DNA of 64,000 nt from Streptomyces sp. B21-083. Its GTDB lineage: Bacteria > Actinomycetota > Actinomycetes > Streptomycetales > Streptomycetaceae. The stretch covers positions 992,001-1,056,000 of the forward strand of contig NZ_JARUND010000002.1 of the NCBI RefSeq assembly GCF_036898825.1. The letters are read 5' to 3'. This document shows positions 1 to 8,815 of this stretch, one piece after another. A program made the translations under genes and the position numbers. Within the stretch, counting starts at the first letter, position 1, and each line of letters begins with the position of its first letter. The notes beneath the pieces were generated by a model, which saw nothing but the letters and a program-made list of their open reading frames with translations, was not told the DNA's origin and ran no database searches.

Positions 1-1303
1 GGTGGGCGGCCTGGCCGAGCACCTGGGGTTCGTGAGTGAGGGTGGACTGGTCCCACTCGGGGCGCTCGACGATCTGCGTACCGACGGCCTCGACGCGTAC
101 GGGCGCCCTGCGGAGGTCGGGCGCGCACTCGGCGGCGGAGACGACGACGGCCACCGAGGCGTCGCAGGGGACGTCACAGTCGTACAGGCCGAAGGGCGTC
201 GCGATGGGGCGAGCCGAGAGGTAGTCGTCCATCGTGAGCGAGTCACGGTAGACGGCGTCCGGGTGGCGGGCCGCGTTCGCCCGCTGGTTGAGGGCGATCC
301 GGCCGAGGGTCTCGCGGGTCGTGCCGTAACGGTGCATGTGCCGCTGGGCGTTCATCGCGAGCATCATCGCGGGCGAGACGGCGCCGAAGGGCTTGAACCA
401 GCCGTCCTGGCCCGGCTGCCCCGGCGAGCGGATCCTGCCCTGCCGGACGAGTTGGCCGTACGTCGCCTCCCACACCGTACGGAAGCACAGCACGTGCCGG
501 GCCAGTCCGCCCGCGACCGCGAGCATCGCGGCGATCACCGAACCGCCGGGGCCGAAGGTCTCCCCCGCCCCGTTGTGCCACACCGGGCGGATACCGAGCG
601 CGGACTCCAGGGCGCTCACCCCGCCCTCGGCGAAGCCGCCGTAGGCTCCGCCGCCGGGGTAGCTGGACAGGCCGTCGATGTCGTCGAAGGTGAGCCCGGC
701 GTCGGCGACAGCCTTCTCGCAGGCCTCTACGGTGAGTTCGAGGGGCGGCGCCATGAGGCGGCGGCCCATGCGCGAGGCGCCGGCGCCGCTGATCACCGAG
801 CGGTCCTCGAACCTGGGCCCCGCCGGTCTGGTGCGCAGATGCCCGCCGACCGGAGTGTCCACGGGCAGGGGCGCGGCCGGTGGCTGTTCGGCGCACGGCC
901 GGAACAACGGCAGCCAGGCCTCACCGGCCTGCTCGAAAACCACCTCCATGCGCATGCCGATCCGCAGATCCTCCGGTGCGCAGTCGACGACGTTGGTCGT
1001 CAGCCGCACCCTCGGGTCCTCCTCGATCGCCACCTGGGCGACGACGAACGGGGTGGGGAGACCGGGGAAGGGGAAGCGGTGGTTGACGGTGAAGCCGATC
1101 AGGTTGGCGAAGCCCGAGACCTCGCCGACCTGAATGTCGTGCGCCCGGCAGTACCGGCATACCGGCTGCGGCGGGTGGATCAGTGCCCGGCAGGCGGTGC
1201 ACGCCTGGAACCGGAGCCGTCCGTCCCGGCCGGAGGTCCAGAAGAACTCGGTCTCCTGGCGGAACTCCGGCTGTGGACGGACGGCTTCGTCGGGGCCGCT
1301 CAA
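1..1303 (-). CDS. DUF35 (OB-fold/Zn-ribbon) fused to thiolase-like lipid-transfer protein, 3' end outside window
   Basis: About 434 codons are visible and the 3' end lies beyond the window. The first 130 residues form a DUF35 unit: a zinc ribbon with Cys at about 35, 38, 49 and 52, then an OB-fold. From about residue 160 a non-condensing thiolase (SCP-x/Ltp type) follows. In steroid side-chain degradation Ltp2 aldolases pair with a separate DUF35 protein to perform retro-aldol cleavage of acyl-CoAs; here both parts are in one chain. I infer a retro-aldol or thiolytic carbon-carbon cleavage step. The start is a TTG overlapping the TGA of the upstream P450 gene (TTGA), suggesting translational coupling; no ATG lies in a sensible place. 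The exact reaction is not provable from sequence. Confidence 0.8.
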   Translation of the reverse strand, partial: MSGPDEAVRPQPEFRQETEFFWTSGRDGRLRFQACTACRALIHPPQPVCRYCRAHDIQVGEVSGFANLIGFTVNHRFPFPGLPTPFVVAQVAIEEDPRVRLTTNVVDCAPEDLRIGMRMEVVFEQAGEAWLPLFRPCAEQPPAAPLPVDTPVGGHLRTRPAGPRFEDRSVISGAGASRMGRRLMAPPLELTVEACEKAVADAGLTFDDIDGLSSYPGGGAYGGFAEGGVSALESALGIRPVWHNGAGETFGPGGSVIAAMLAVAGGLARHVLCFRTVWEATYGQLVRQGRIRSPGQPGQDGWFKPFGAVSPAMMLAMNAQRHMHRYGTTRETLGRIALNQRANAARHPDAVYRDSLTMDDYLSARPIATPFGLYDCDVPCDASVAVVVSAAECAPDLRRAPVRVEAVGTQIVERPEWDQSTLTHEPQVLGQAAH

Positions 1304-2667
1304 CGAATCTTCGCCTCCGCTTTGCGGACCGTGACCGGCTCGGCAAGTCCCTGTTCGTCGCAGGCCTGTTGCAGGGTCTCCAGGGTTTCCGCCAGTCCTG
1401 GCCCGAGGCGGGGGCCGGGGGTGAACGTGGCGGGGAGATGGCGCATGCCCTGGATGACGCCGATCGTCTCGTAGTGGACCGTGCCCTCGGGGTCGCACAC
1501 GAAGTCCGGCATACGGTCGAGGACCTGGATCAGCATCCGCTTGAAGACCGTACGGGCGACGTTGGAACCGATGCAGCGGTGCAGGCCGAGACCGAAGGCG
1601 GTGTGCCGGTTTCCGCCGCGGGCGAGATCGACGTCGTCGGGGTCGGTGAAGACCTGCGGGTCACGGTTGGCCATCGCCCAGGACAGCCAGACCCGGTCAC
1701 CCTCCTTGAACTCGGTTCCGGCGATCGCGCAGTCCTCGGCGACGGTACGTCCGTCGCCCGGCGCCGGGGTGAAGTAGCGCAGGAACTCCTCGGTGGCCGT
1801 GTCCAGCAGGGCGTCGCGTTCCCCGCTCAGCCGGGCACGCTCCCCGGGGTGCTGGGACAGCCACTCCAGGGAGTGCGCGGTCAGCGCGGTGGTGGTGTCG
1901 AAGCCGCCGCCGATGAGCAGGGCGAGCGCGCCGACCAGGTCCGGCTCGGGTGGGGCAGCGCCGTCGATCTCCATGCGTGCGAGGGCGTCGGCGAGTCCCG
2001 GGCGGCGGTGGGCGCGGACCTCCTGCAGTGTCGTGGCGATGTCCGACATCATCGCCATGTGGCCCTCCACCACACGGGCCATCTCCGGCGAGGTGGGCGG
2101 GGTGTAGACGCCGGCGTGGGCGGGCTCGTTGTACAGCTCCCACTTCTTCAGCGGGATGCCCATCATGGCGAGGGTGAAGACGGCCGGGACGATGTTGGCG
2201 AGGTCGTCGACGAAGTCGATCCGGCCCGACTCGATGTGTTCGTCGATGCAGGCGCGGGCGACGTCGTCGATGAACGGGATCCACCGCTGGACAGCTGCCG
2301 GGGACAGGTAGGGGTTGAGGGCGGTGCGGTAGGCGCGCTGCTCGGGCGGGTCCATCTCCAGGAAGCCGCCGCGGAAGCCTCTGCCGCGGGGCGGGGCCGG
2401 GATACTGATGCCCTGGTAGCCGCGGCGCTCGCCGTGCACGTCGTGATCGTTGGACAGGGTCGCGCCCGCGCGGGCGAAGGCGAGCAGCTCGCGGTTGCCC
2501 GCGGCCACGAAGTGCCCACCATAGGTGTCGGTCCAGGCGAGCGGACAGCCGGAGTGAAACTCCCGGGTCTGCTCCTCGAACCGGTCACGGTACTCGGGGG
2601 CGTGCCGGTCGAAGTGGACACGAGGCTGCTTACGGGCTTCGTCGCCACTGGTGTCCGGTGCGGTCAT
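1300..2667 (-). CDS. Cytochrome P450
   Basis: This 455-residue soluble P450 has an I-helix oxygen-binding motif GGGFDTTT at 253-260, the K-helix ExxR pair at 294-297, and the heme loop FGLGLHRCIG with the thiolate Cys at 365. About 35 residues extend beyond the usual C-terminus. The longer open frame upstream of 2667 lacks family similarity, and the ATG at 2667 gives a normal N-terminus. It lies 38 bp downstream of a ferredoxin gene that probably supplies electrons, and overlaps the thiolase gene after it. It is likely to hydroxylate an aliphatic or alicyclic substrate at the start of the pathway. The CYP family cannot be assigned by eye. Confidence 0.93.
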   Translation of the reverse strand: MTAPDTSGDEARKQPRVHFDRHAPEYRDRFEEQTREFHSGCPLAWTDTYGGHFVAAGNRELLAFARAGATLSNDHDVHGERRGYQGISIPAPPRGRGFRGGFLEMDPPEQRAYRTALNPYLSPAAVQRWIPFIDDVARACIDEHIESGRIDFVDDLANIVPAVFTLAMMGIPLKKWELYNEPAHAGVYTPPTSPEMARVVEGHMAMMSDIATTLQEVRAHRRPGLADALARMEIDGAAPPEPDLVGALALLIGGGFDTTTALTAHSLEWLSQHPGERARLSGERDALLDTATEEFLRYFTPAPGDGRTVAEDCAIAGTEFKEGDRVWLSWAMANRDPQVFTDPDDVDLARGGNRHTAFGLGLHRCIGSNVARTVFKRMLIQVLDRMPDFVCDPEGTVHYETIGVIQGMRHLPATFTPGPRLGPGLAETLETLQQACDEQGLAEPVTVRKAEAKIR

Positions 2668-2705
2668 GGTGTGCGGTGCCTCCTCTCGGTCCGCCCTGGG
2701 ACGGC

Positions 2706-2897
2706 TCAGAACACGCCGATCGCGCGTTCGGGACAGGAGCGGACGGCCTCGACCACCGCGTTCTCCTGGTCTGTGGGAACGTCCTCGGCGACCGGCCAGG
2801 AGTGGCCGTCGATCTCGCTCAGTTCGAAGACTTTCGGGGCGTGCATGGCGCACAGGGTGTGACCCTGACAGCGCTCGGGATCGACGCGTACCTTCAC
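2706..2897 (-). CDS. Small P450-type ferredoxin
   Basis: The 63-residue protein has the cluster motif CQGHTLC near residue 10 and a distal CPERA near the C-terminus. Histidine replaces the second cysteine of a 4Fe-4S set, as in many actinobacterial P450 ferredoxins that carry a 3Fe-4S or His-ligated cluster. It sits directly before the P450 gene on the same strand and is its likely electron donor. No ferredoxin reductase gene is nearby, so a housekeeping reductase would be needed. Confidence 0.92.
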   Translation of the reverse strand: MKVRVDPERCQGHTLCAMHAPKVFELSEIDGHSWPVAEDVPTDQENAVVEAVRSCPERAIGVF

Positions 2898-2916
2898 GTG
2901 TCTCGCCTCCTCCGGT

Positions 2917-4299
2917 TCATTTCAGGTCGGACAGGGACTTGCCGACGCTCGCCAGGGTGGCCGGCGCGCCGTAGTTGCCCTTGTACTTGTAGGTGGGAGC
3001 GTCACAGCGGTAGGCGCCCTGGTCCGGCTTGAAGTCGGCCGCCTGCCAGCCCTTGCTGGTCGCCTCGACGATGGAGTAGCACTTGGGCGGCGTCTTCGAG
3101 GTGAGGTCGAAGGGGGCCTGCAGTCCGCCCGCGGCCCAGTCGGTGTTCTTCATGGCGTTGTCGTACACGCATTTACGGGTGAGGTTCGCGCAGTCGTGTG
3201 CGGACGTGGCGAACAACAGCCAGGCGGAGAAGGCGCGCAGGACGGGGTAGGTGACCTGCTTGCCGGGGGCGTACTTCTTGAACAGGTCGATCACCTGCTG
3301 GACGGCCGGGTTGTCGGCGGCGCTCTCCAGCGGGGCGGTGGCGAACAGTTCGGCGTAGTTGTGCTGCTTGGCCAGTGCGGGACCGGCCAGTGACAGGAAC
3401 GCGGGACCGTAGGCGTTGCTGTTGGCGTCGATCCAGTCGGGGGTGTAGCCGATGTTCGTGAGCGCCTGCTCCAGTTTGGCGAGGCTCGGGAAGTCGCCCA
3501 GGAACACAAGCCCCTTGACGCCCTCCTTCTTGATCGACTGGGCGTAGGGGGTCCAGTCGGAGACGCCGGCCGTCGGGTACAGGTCGCTGTAGGAGGCCTT
3601 GCCGCCGAGACCTGCGACGGCCTCCTTGAACTGGGCGGCCAGGGCCTTGGTGACGGGAGAGTCACCCGCGATGATGCCGACCTTCTGCGCCGAGTCAGGG
3701 TACTTGTCCTTCAGCAGCCAGGAGTAGTAGCCGGCGTACTGGAAGTACCCGGCGGTGGGGCCGGAGGCGAGCGCCTGGAGGTCGGAGCCGATCGCGCCGA
3801 TCTGGCTCGACTGGGCGGGGAAGTTGGGCAGCAGGCACTTCAGCCGGTCCTGTACGCCGAGACTGTCCAGCGCGGCGCCGCCACCTACGAGTGCGAAGTC
3901 CGCCTTGCAGGCCTCCAGCACCCGCTGGCGGGCCTCCATCAGCTTCGTGTCGCGGGTGACGGGGGCGAGGTCGCGGCCGTTGATGCCACCCGCGTCGTTG
4001 CACCAGGACGTGAACACCTTGGCGGCGTCCACGAAATCGGAGTTCTTGGTGAAGCCGATGTCGGAGAGGACGCCGACCTGGATCTTGTCGGCTGTGACGC
4101 CCTGGACGGACGAGGGCTTGGCGGTGCCGGGACCACAGACGCCCTTCAGAGTGCCGAAGCCGGATCTCGCGCCGCCGCCCTGGGCGGTGGAACTCGTCTT
4201 CCCCGGGTTGCCGGTGCTCGGAGCGTCGCCGGAACGGGTGGAACACCCGGTCAGCAGGATCGCGGTCGCGGTGACCGCGCCGATCAGGAGTCTTCGCAT
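2917..4299 (-). CDS. Lipoprotein solute-binding protein, branched-chain amino acid ABC type
   Basis: The 460-residue protein starts with a signal peptide and lipobox ending LTGC at about residue 18, followed by a Ser/Gly-rich linker and a type 1 periplasmic-binding (LivJ/Peripla_BP_6) domain. The start at 4299 follows a strong AGGAGG site; the longer open frame upstream is a shadow. Such proteins bind amino acids, aromatic acids or other small acids outside the membrane for an ABC importer. No permease or ATPase gene is in this window, so it is either an orphan receptor or works with distant subunits. Its place between the CoA-transferase and P450 genes suggests that it binds the pathway substrate. 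Confidence 0.88.
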   Translation of the reverse strand: MRRLLIGAVTATAILLTGCSTRSGDAPSTGNPGKTSSTAQGGGARSGFGTLKGVCGPGTAKPSSVQGVTADKIQVGVLSDIGFTKNSDFVDAAKVFTSWCNDAGGINGRDLAPVTRDTKLMEARQRVLEACKADFALVGGGAALDSLGVQDRLKCLLPNFPAQSSQIGAIGSDLQALASGPTAGYFQYAGYYSWLLKDKYPDSAQKVGIIAGDSPVTKALAAQFKEAVAGLGGKASYSDLYPTAGVSDWTPYAQSIKKEGVKGLVFLGDFPSLAKLEQALTNIGYTPDWIDANSNAYGPAFLSLAGPALAKQHNYAELFATAPLESAADNPAVQQVIDLFKKYAPGKQVTYPVLRAFSAWLLFATSAHDCANLTRKCVYDNAMKNTDWAAGGLQAPFDLTSKTPPKCYSIVEATSKGWQAADFKPDQGAYRCDAPTYKYKGNYGAPATLASVGKSLSDLK

Positions 4300-4433
4300 G
4301 GTGCCTCCTCGTGGAGCTCGGACTTCGTCGTCCGAGGGAGGTGAGGGAGTGCGGGGCGGCGTGGGGGAGGGTGTGGCGCGGGGTGGTGTGGGTCTGTGAC
4401 CGCCGGACGCCTGCGGGGCCGGCGACGGCATGG

Positions 4434-5639
4434 TCAGGTGATCGCGCCGCTCGCCTTGAGGGCGAGGATGCGGTCCCAGTCGTAGCCGAGTTCGCCGAGG
4501 ATCTCCTCGGTCTGGGCGGCGAACTCGGGGGCGGAGCCGAGGCGGGTGTCCTCGACGTCGAACTGGACGGGGCTGGAGACGAGTTCGAGGTCGCCGGCGC
4601 GTCCGATGTAGCCGTTGGCACGGACCTGGTGGTCGGCGGCGGCCTGCAGGGTGTCCTGGACGGGTGCCCAGGGGCCGTCGAGTGCGGCGAGGTCCGCCGA
4701 CCACTCGGTCAGGGTGCGGCTCGCGATGACCTCTCGGAGGATCTTCACGGCGTCCGCGGTGTGTTCGGCGATGGTTTCGGCGGTGGCGAACCGCGGGTCG
4801 TCGGCGAGTTCGGGCCGGCCGATGCAACGGCACACGTTCGGCCAGAACTTCGCCGGCTGGAGCATGACGAAGGCGATGTAGCGGCCGTCGGATGTGCGGT
4901 AGAGCCCCGAGAGCGGGTTGGCGGGTGAGCCGTGCGCGCTGGGCGTCACACCCTCCCAGGCCCGGTCGAGATGCAGAGAGAGGGCGATGGAGTGGCCCAG
5001 TGCCCACAGACCGCTGCCGAGCAGGGAGACGTCCACGACGGAGGTCTCGCCGGTGCGTTCGCGGCGCAGCAGGGCGGCGGCGATGCCACCGGCGAGGTTG
5101 GTGCCGGAGACGGTGTCGCCGTAGGCGGGGCCGGGCGGGCTGATCATGCCTTCGGTGCCGGGCGGGGTGATGCTCGCGGCCGTGCCGGCCCGCGACCAGA
5201 AGGCGGTCATGTCGTAACCGCCCTTGCCTGACTCGGGGCCGCGCGGGCCCATGGCGCTGCCGCGGGCGTAGACGATGCGCGGGTTGACGGCCCGGATGTC
5301 GTCGACGTCGATGCCAAGGCGGGCGCGGGAGGCGGGCATGAAGCTGGTGAGGAAGACGTCGGCGCCCTTCACCAGTTCGTGGAGCACCTCAAGGCCGTCG
5401 GGACGGGACATGTCCAGGCCGAGGGAGCGCTTGCCACGGTTGGCGTGGGCGACGTTGGGGTTGGGGTCGCCCTCGACGCGGAACGAGCCGGTCTGGCGCA
5501 GTCCGCGCTGGGGGTCGCCGGTGACGGCGTGTTCGACCTTGATCACATCGGCGCCCCAGTCGGCGAGCACCGCTCCGGCCGAGGGTACGAAGCCGTACAT
5601 GGCGGCCTCGATGACGCGGATTCCTTCAAGTGGCTTCAC
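4434..5639 (-). CDS. CaiB/BaiF family (class III) CoA-transferase
   Basis: The 401-residue protein starts with a typical class III opening (GIRVIEAAMYG) and has the conserved GGYD segment carrying the catalytic Asp near residue 143. Members move CoA between carboxylic acids through an aspartyl-CoA anhydride. Its ATG overlaps the end of the aldehyde dehydrogenase gene by 4 nt, so the two are probably coupled. Together they suggest that an aldehyde is oxidised to an acid and then activated with CoA. Substrate unknown. Confidence 0.92.
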   Translation of the reverse strand: MKPLEGIRVIEAAMYGFVPSAGAVLADWGADVIKVEHAVTGDPQRGLRQTGSFRVEGDPNPNVAHANRGKRSLGLDMSRPDGLEVLHELVKGADVFLTSFMPASRARLGIDVDDIRAVNPRIVYARGSAMGPRGPESGKGGYDMTAFWSRAGTAASITPPGTEGMISPPGPAYGDTVSGTNLAGGIAAALLRRERTGETSVVDVSLLGSGLWALGHSIALSLHLDRAWEGVTPSAHGSPANPLSGLYRTSDGRYIAFVMLQPAKFWPNVCRCIGRPELADDPRFATAETIAEHTADAVKILREVIASRTLTEWSADLAALDGPWAPVQDTLQAAADHQVRANGYIGRAGDLELVSSPVQFDVEDTRLGSAPEFAAQTEEILGELGYDWDRILALKASGAIT

Positions 5640-7102
5640 ACCGCCTCCTCGGGTTGTACGACGCGGCCGAACGCCTTCTCTTCCAGGAACTCCTCGAACC
5701 CTGAGCGTCCGCTCTCGCGGCCGATGCCGGACTGCTTGTAGCCGCCGAACGGCACGTCGGCGGAGAAGTAGTTGCCGCCGTTGATCGAGAAGGTGCCGGT
5801 GCGGATGCGCCGGGCGATACGGATCGCGCGTTCGTCGTCCGCGCTGTGCACGGCGCCCGACAGGCCGAACGCGGAGGCGTTGGCGATACGGACGGCGTCG
5901 TCCTCGTCGTCGTAGGGGATGACCGCGAGGACGGGTCCGAAGACCTCCTCCTGGGCGATCTCGCTGTCGGGGTCGACGTCGGCGAGGAGGGTGGGCTCGT
6001 AGAACCAGCCGGGGTCGATGCGGCTGCCGCCGCGGACCAGGGTGGCCCCGGCCTCGACGGCGCGCTGCACCATGGCGTCGACCTTGTCGCGCTGCTGTTC
6101 GCTGATCAGCGGGCCCATGGCGGTCTTTGGGTCGGTCGGGTCGCCGACCCGGACGCGTTCCATGCCGGCGGCGACGAGCTGCACGATCCGGTCGTGCTGG
6201 TCGCGCGGGACGAGAAGGCGGGAGGTGAGGGCGCAGCCCTGGCCCGAGTGGGAGCAGATGGTGAAGGCGGCGAACATGGCGGCCTTCGTGAAGTCCGCGT
6301 CGTCCAGGACGATCATGGCGGACTTGCCGCCCAGTTCGAGGAAGACCCGCTTCACGGTGTCGGCCGCCGCGGCCATGATGCGCCGTCCCGTGGTGGTGGC
6401 GCCGGTGAAGGTGACCAGGTCGACGTCGGGGTGGGTGGTGAGGATCTCGCCGACGTCGGCGCGTGAGGAGCTGAGGACGTTGATGACACCGGCGGGTATG
6501 TCGGTGTGCTCCGCGATGAGTTCGCCGAGCGCGAGGGTCGTCAGGGGGGTCTGCGGGGCGGCCTTGAGGACGACCGTGCAGCCGGCCGCGAGCGCCGGGG
6601 CGATCTTGGCGAGGGCGAGCTGGTTGGGGAAGTTGTACGGCAGGATGGCGGCGACGACGCCCGCGGCTTCCTTCTCCACCCAGCGGTGGTGGAGCTGTCC
6701 GCGCGACTCCTTCTCGCCGAGGTCCTCGGTGAATGAGTAGCTCTCCAGCAGGTCCGCGTAATACGTCACGAGGCCGATCGGTTCGTCGAGCTGGGGGCCG
6801 TGGGTGAGCTGGCGGGGTGCGCCCGCCTCGGCGATGGTCAGCTCGCGCAGCTCCTCGCGGTGTTCGTCGAGGGCGGTGTGCAGTTGGCGCAGGCAGCGCA
6901 GCCGCAGGTCCCGGTCGGTGGCCCAGCCGGACGTGTCGAAGGCACGGCGGGCGGCGGAGATCGCGGCCTCGGCGTCGGCCTTGGTGGCATCGGGAGCACG
7001 TCCGAGCAGTTCGCCGGTGGCCGGGTTGTGCGACGGGAAGGTGCTGTCGGCGGAGACCAGCTTGCCGTCGATCAGCTGGGACTTGACGACGGGGCCGCTC
7101 AC
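5636..7102 (-). CDS. NAD(P)+-dependent aldehyde dehydrogenase
   Basis: The 488-residue protein has normal family length. It shows the LELGGKS glutamate motif and the catalytic Cys in SHSGQGCALTSR, with the cofactor-binding GATTTGRRI segment before them. It would oxidise an aldehyde to the acid. Its start overlaps the SDR gene upstream by 4 nt and its stop overlaps the CoA-transferase gene, giving an alcohol to aldehyde to acid to acyl-CoA gene order. Confidence 0.95.
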   Translation of the reverse strand: MSGPVVKSQLIDGKLVSADSTFPSHNPATGELLGRAPDATKADAEAAISAARRAFDTSGWATDRDLRLRCLRQLHTALDEHREELRELTIAEAGAPRQLTHGPQLDEPIGLVTYYADLLESYSFTEDLGEKESRGQLHHRWVEKEAAGVVAAILPYNFPNQLALAKIAPALAAGCTVVLKAAPQTPLTTLALGELIAEHTDIPAGVINVLSSSRADVGEILTTHPDVDLVTFTGATTTGRRIMAAAADTVKRVFLELGGKSAMIVLDDADFTKAAMFAAFTICSHSGQGCALTSRLLVPRDQHDRIVQLVAAGMERVRVGDPTDPKTAMGPLISEQQRDKVDAMVQRAVEAGATLVRGGSRIDPGWFYEPTLLADVDPDSEIAQEEVFGPVLAVIPYDDEDDAVRIANASAFGLSGAVHSADDERAIRIARRIRTGTFSINGGNYFSADVPFGGYKQSGIGRESGRSGFEEFLEEKAFGRVVQPEEAV

Positions 7103-7827
7103 AGCCGCACCACCGATCCGCCGTCGACGGCGATGATCTGGCCGGTGACCCAGGACGCCTCGTCGGAGAGGAGGAACAGCAGGGCTCCCGCCTGGTCGGC
7201 GGGTGTGCCCATGCGTTTGAGGGCGAAGGACTGCACCATGGCCGCGCGGTACTCCTCCGGGATGATGCTACGGGCCGCCTCGGTGTCCGTCGGACCGGGC
7301 GCGATCGCGTTGACGCGGATCCCGCGGGGGCCGAGTTCGGCGGCGAGGGAGACGGTGAGGTGGTTCAGGCCGGCCTTGGCGAGCCCGTAGAAGCCGGTGG
7401 CCTGCCAGGCGGCGGTGGACGACTGGTTGACGACGGCCGCCCCCTCCTTCAGGTGTGGCAGCACGGCTCGGGTGACGTGCAGCGCGCCGAGCAGGTTCAC
7501 TTTCAGGAACCGGTCGAGGTAGTCGTAGTCGACGGTGACGATGCCCTCGCGGCGCATGCCGTGGAAGATGGCCGCGTTGTTGACCAGGTGGTCGATCCGC
7601 CCGAACTCGCTCATCACGGTGTCGGCGAGCACCTGTGCGGAGGCGGGGTCGGCGACGTCGACCTTCACGAACAGGGCGTCGATGTCCTTGGCGACCCGCT
7701 GCCCCTGCTCCTCGTTCAGTTCGGCGACCACCACCCGCGCGCCCTCGGCGGCCAGAGCCCTGGCATACCCCTCTCCGATGCCCTGGCCGGCTCCGGTGAC
7801 GATCGTCACCTTGTCCTTGAACCGCAT
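7099..7827 (-). CDS. Short-chain dehydrogenase/reductase
   Basis: The 242-residue classical SDR has the Rossmann motif TGAGQGIG near residue 11, NNAA near 87 and the catalytic YGLAK near 148. It is the first gene of the leftward operon, whose promoter must lie in 7828-8008, where two copies of the island's palindrome occur. It probably oxidises an alcohol made by the P450 or dioxygenase. Confidence 0.94.
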   Translation of the reverse strand: MRFKDKVTIVTGAGQGIGEGYARALAAEGARVVVAELNEEQGQRVAKDIDALFVKVDVADPASAQVLADTVMSEFGRIDHLVNNAAIFHGMRREGIVTVDYDYLDRFLKVNLLGALHVTRAVLPHLKEGAAVVNQSSTAAWQATGFYGLAKAGLNHLTVSLAAELGPRGIRVNAIAPGPTDTEAARSIIPEEYRAAMVQSFALKRMGTPADQAGALLFLLSDEASWVTGQIIAVDGGSVVRL

Positions 7828-7852
7828 CCCTGCCTCCTCGTTCGTATGGTCC

Positions 7853-7867
7853 GGAAACTACATTCTC
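7853..7867. promoter_or_regulatory. Weak copy of GAGAATnnnATTCTC operator
   Basis: GGAAACTACATTCTC keeps one perfect half-site and a degenerate other half (9 of 12 arm positions). It lies 26 bp upstream of the SDR start. The flank CATTTGCGCG resembles that of the 18275 site. Confidence 0.4.
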
Positions 7868-7970
7868 CATTTGCGCGAATCAAGCATTCGAACACGAGAA
7901 GCCTATACTCAGCCAAGGCGACCCCGCTTCAAGGACTTCGGACCGACAGGGGCTTCCCGCCCCTCCCGTG

Positions 7971-7989
7971 ATGAGAATAGGATTCTCAT
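7971..7989. promoter_or_regulatory. Perfect palindromic operator, probable TetR site
   Basis: ATGAGAATAGGATTCTCAT is a perfect inverted repeat with 8-nt arms and a 3-nt centre. It sits 20 bp upstream of the TauD-type gene, in the divergent promoter region. The core matches the palindrome next to the TetR gene at 14252. Confidence 0.75.
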
Positions 7990-8008
7990 ATACGGAAGGT
8001 GTGTTTCC

Positions 8009-8815
8009 ATGATCGATTCAGTAGCCCTGAGTCCCGCGTTCGGCGTGGAGTTCACCGGGGTCACCGATGCGCTCGACGACTCGTTCGTCCACCGCTGCGT
8101 GGAGGCCCTGAAGTGGCGGGGCGTCCTGCTGGTGCGCGGACTGCACCTCGACGACGAGCAGCAGCTGGCCTTCAGCCGCCGGATGGGCGAGGTGGTGGCC
8201 CTGGGCGGCCAGGAGATCTTCCCGATCTCCATCAACCCGGAGAAGAGCAAAACCGCCAAGTACCTGCGGGGTGCCTTCTACTGGCACCTCGACGGCACCA
8301 GCGACGACATACCGGTCAAGGCCACCACCCTGACCGCTCGCCAGATCGCCATGACCGGCGGCGGCACCGACTTCGCCAGCACGTACGCGGCGTACGAGAG
8401 CCTGCCGGAGAAGGAACGCGAACGCTACGAGGGGCTGCGGGTGGTGCACAGCTTCGAGGCCACCCAGCGGCTGGTCACCCCCGATCCCACCGACGAGGAA
8501 CTGGCCGCCTGGCGCACCCAGCCCACCCACGAGGTGTCCTTGGTGTGGGCGCGCCGCGACGGCCGCCGTTCGCTGGTCACCGGCGCCACCGCCGACCACG
8601 TCGTCGGCATGGACCCGGCCGACAGCCGGGCGCTGCTGGACGAACTGCTGGAGTGCGCCACCCAGGAACGCTTCCGTTACACCCACGACTGGCGGATCGG
8701 CGACCTGGTGGTGTGGGACAACACCGGTGTCCTGCACCGGGCGCTGCCCTACGATGAGAACTCCGAACGACTGCTGCACCGCACGACCGTCGTCGGTGAC
8801 GAGGCGTTCGCATGA
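8009..8815 (+). CDS. TauD/TfdA family Fe(II)/2-oxoglutarate dioxygenase
   Basis: The 268-residue protein carries the HxD iron-binding pair in FYWHLDGTSDD near residue 95, a distal HRALPY histidine and a C-terminal arginine. Family members hydroxylate their substrate while decarboxylating 2-oxoglutarate, often to break C-S, C-O or C-N bonds. The ATG at 8009 follows a GGAAGG site. Upstream codons in the same frame overlap the divergent promoter and are not coding. The gene overlaps the next SDR gene by 4 nt, so its product is probably handled by that enzyme. Confidence 0.9.
   Translation: MIDSVALSPAFGVEFTGVTDALDDSFVHRCVEALKWRGVLLVRGLHLDDEQQLAFSRRMGEVVALGGQEIFPISINPEKSKTAKYLRGAFYWHLDGTSDDIPVKATTLTARQIAMTGGGTDFASTYAAYESLPEKERERYEGLRVVHSFEATQRLVTPDPTDEELAAWRTQPTHEVSLVWARRDGRRSLVTGATADHVVGMDPADSRALLDELLECATQERFRYTHDWRIGDLVVWDNTGVLHRALPYDENSERLLHRTTVVGDEAFA

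Noticed and set aside
2..2862. Long plus-strand open frames opposite the thiolase and P450 genes
   Set aside because: They are antisense shadows caused by high GC and contain no family motifs; the minus-strand frames have complete P450 and thiolase signatures.
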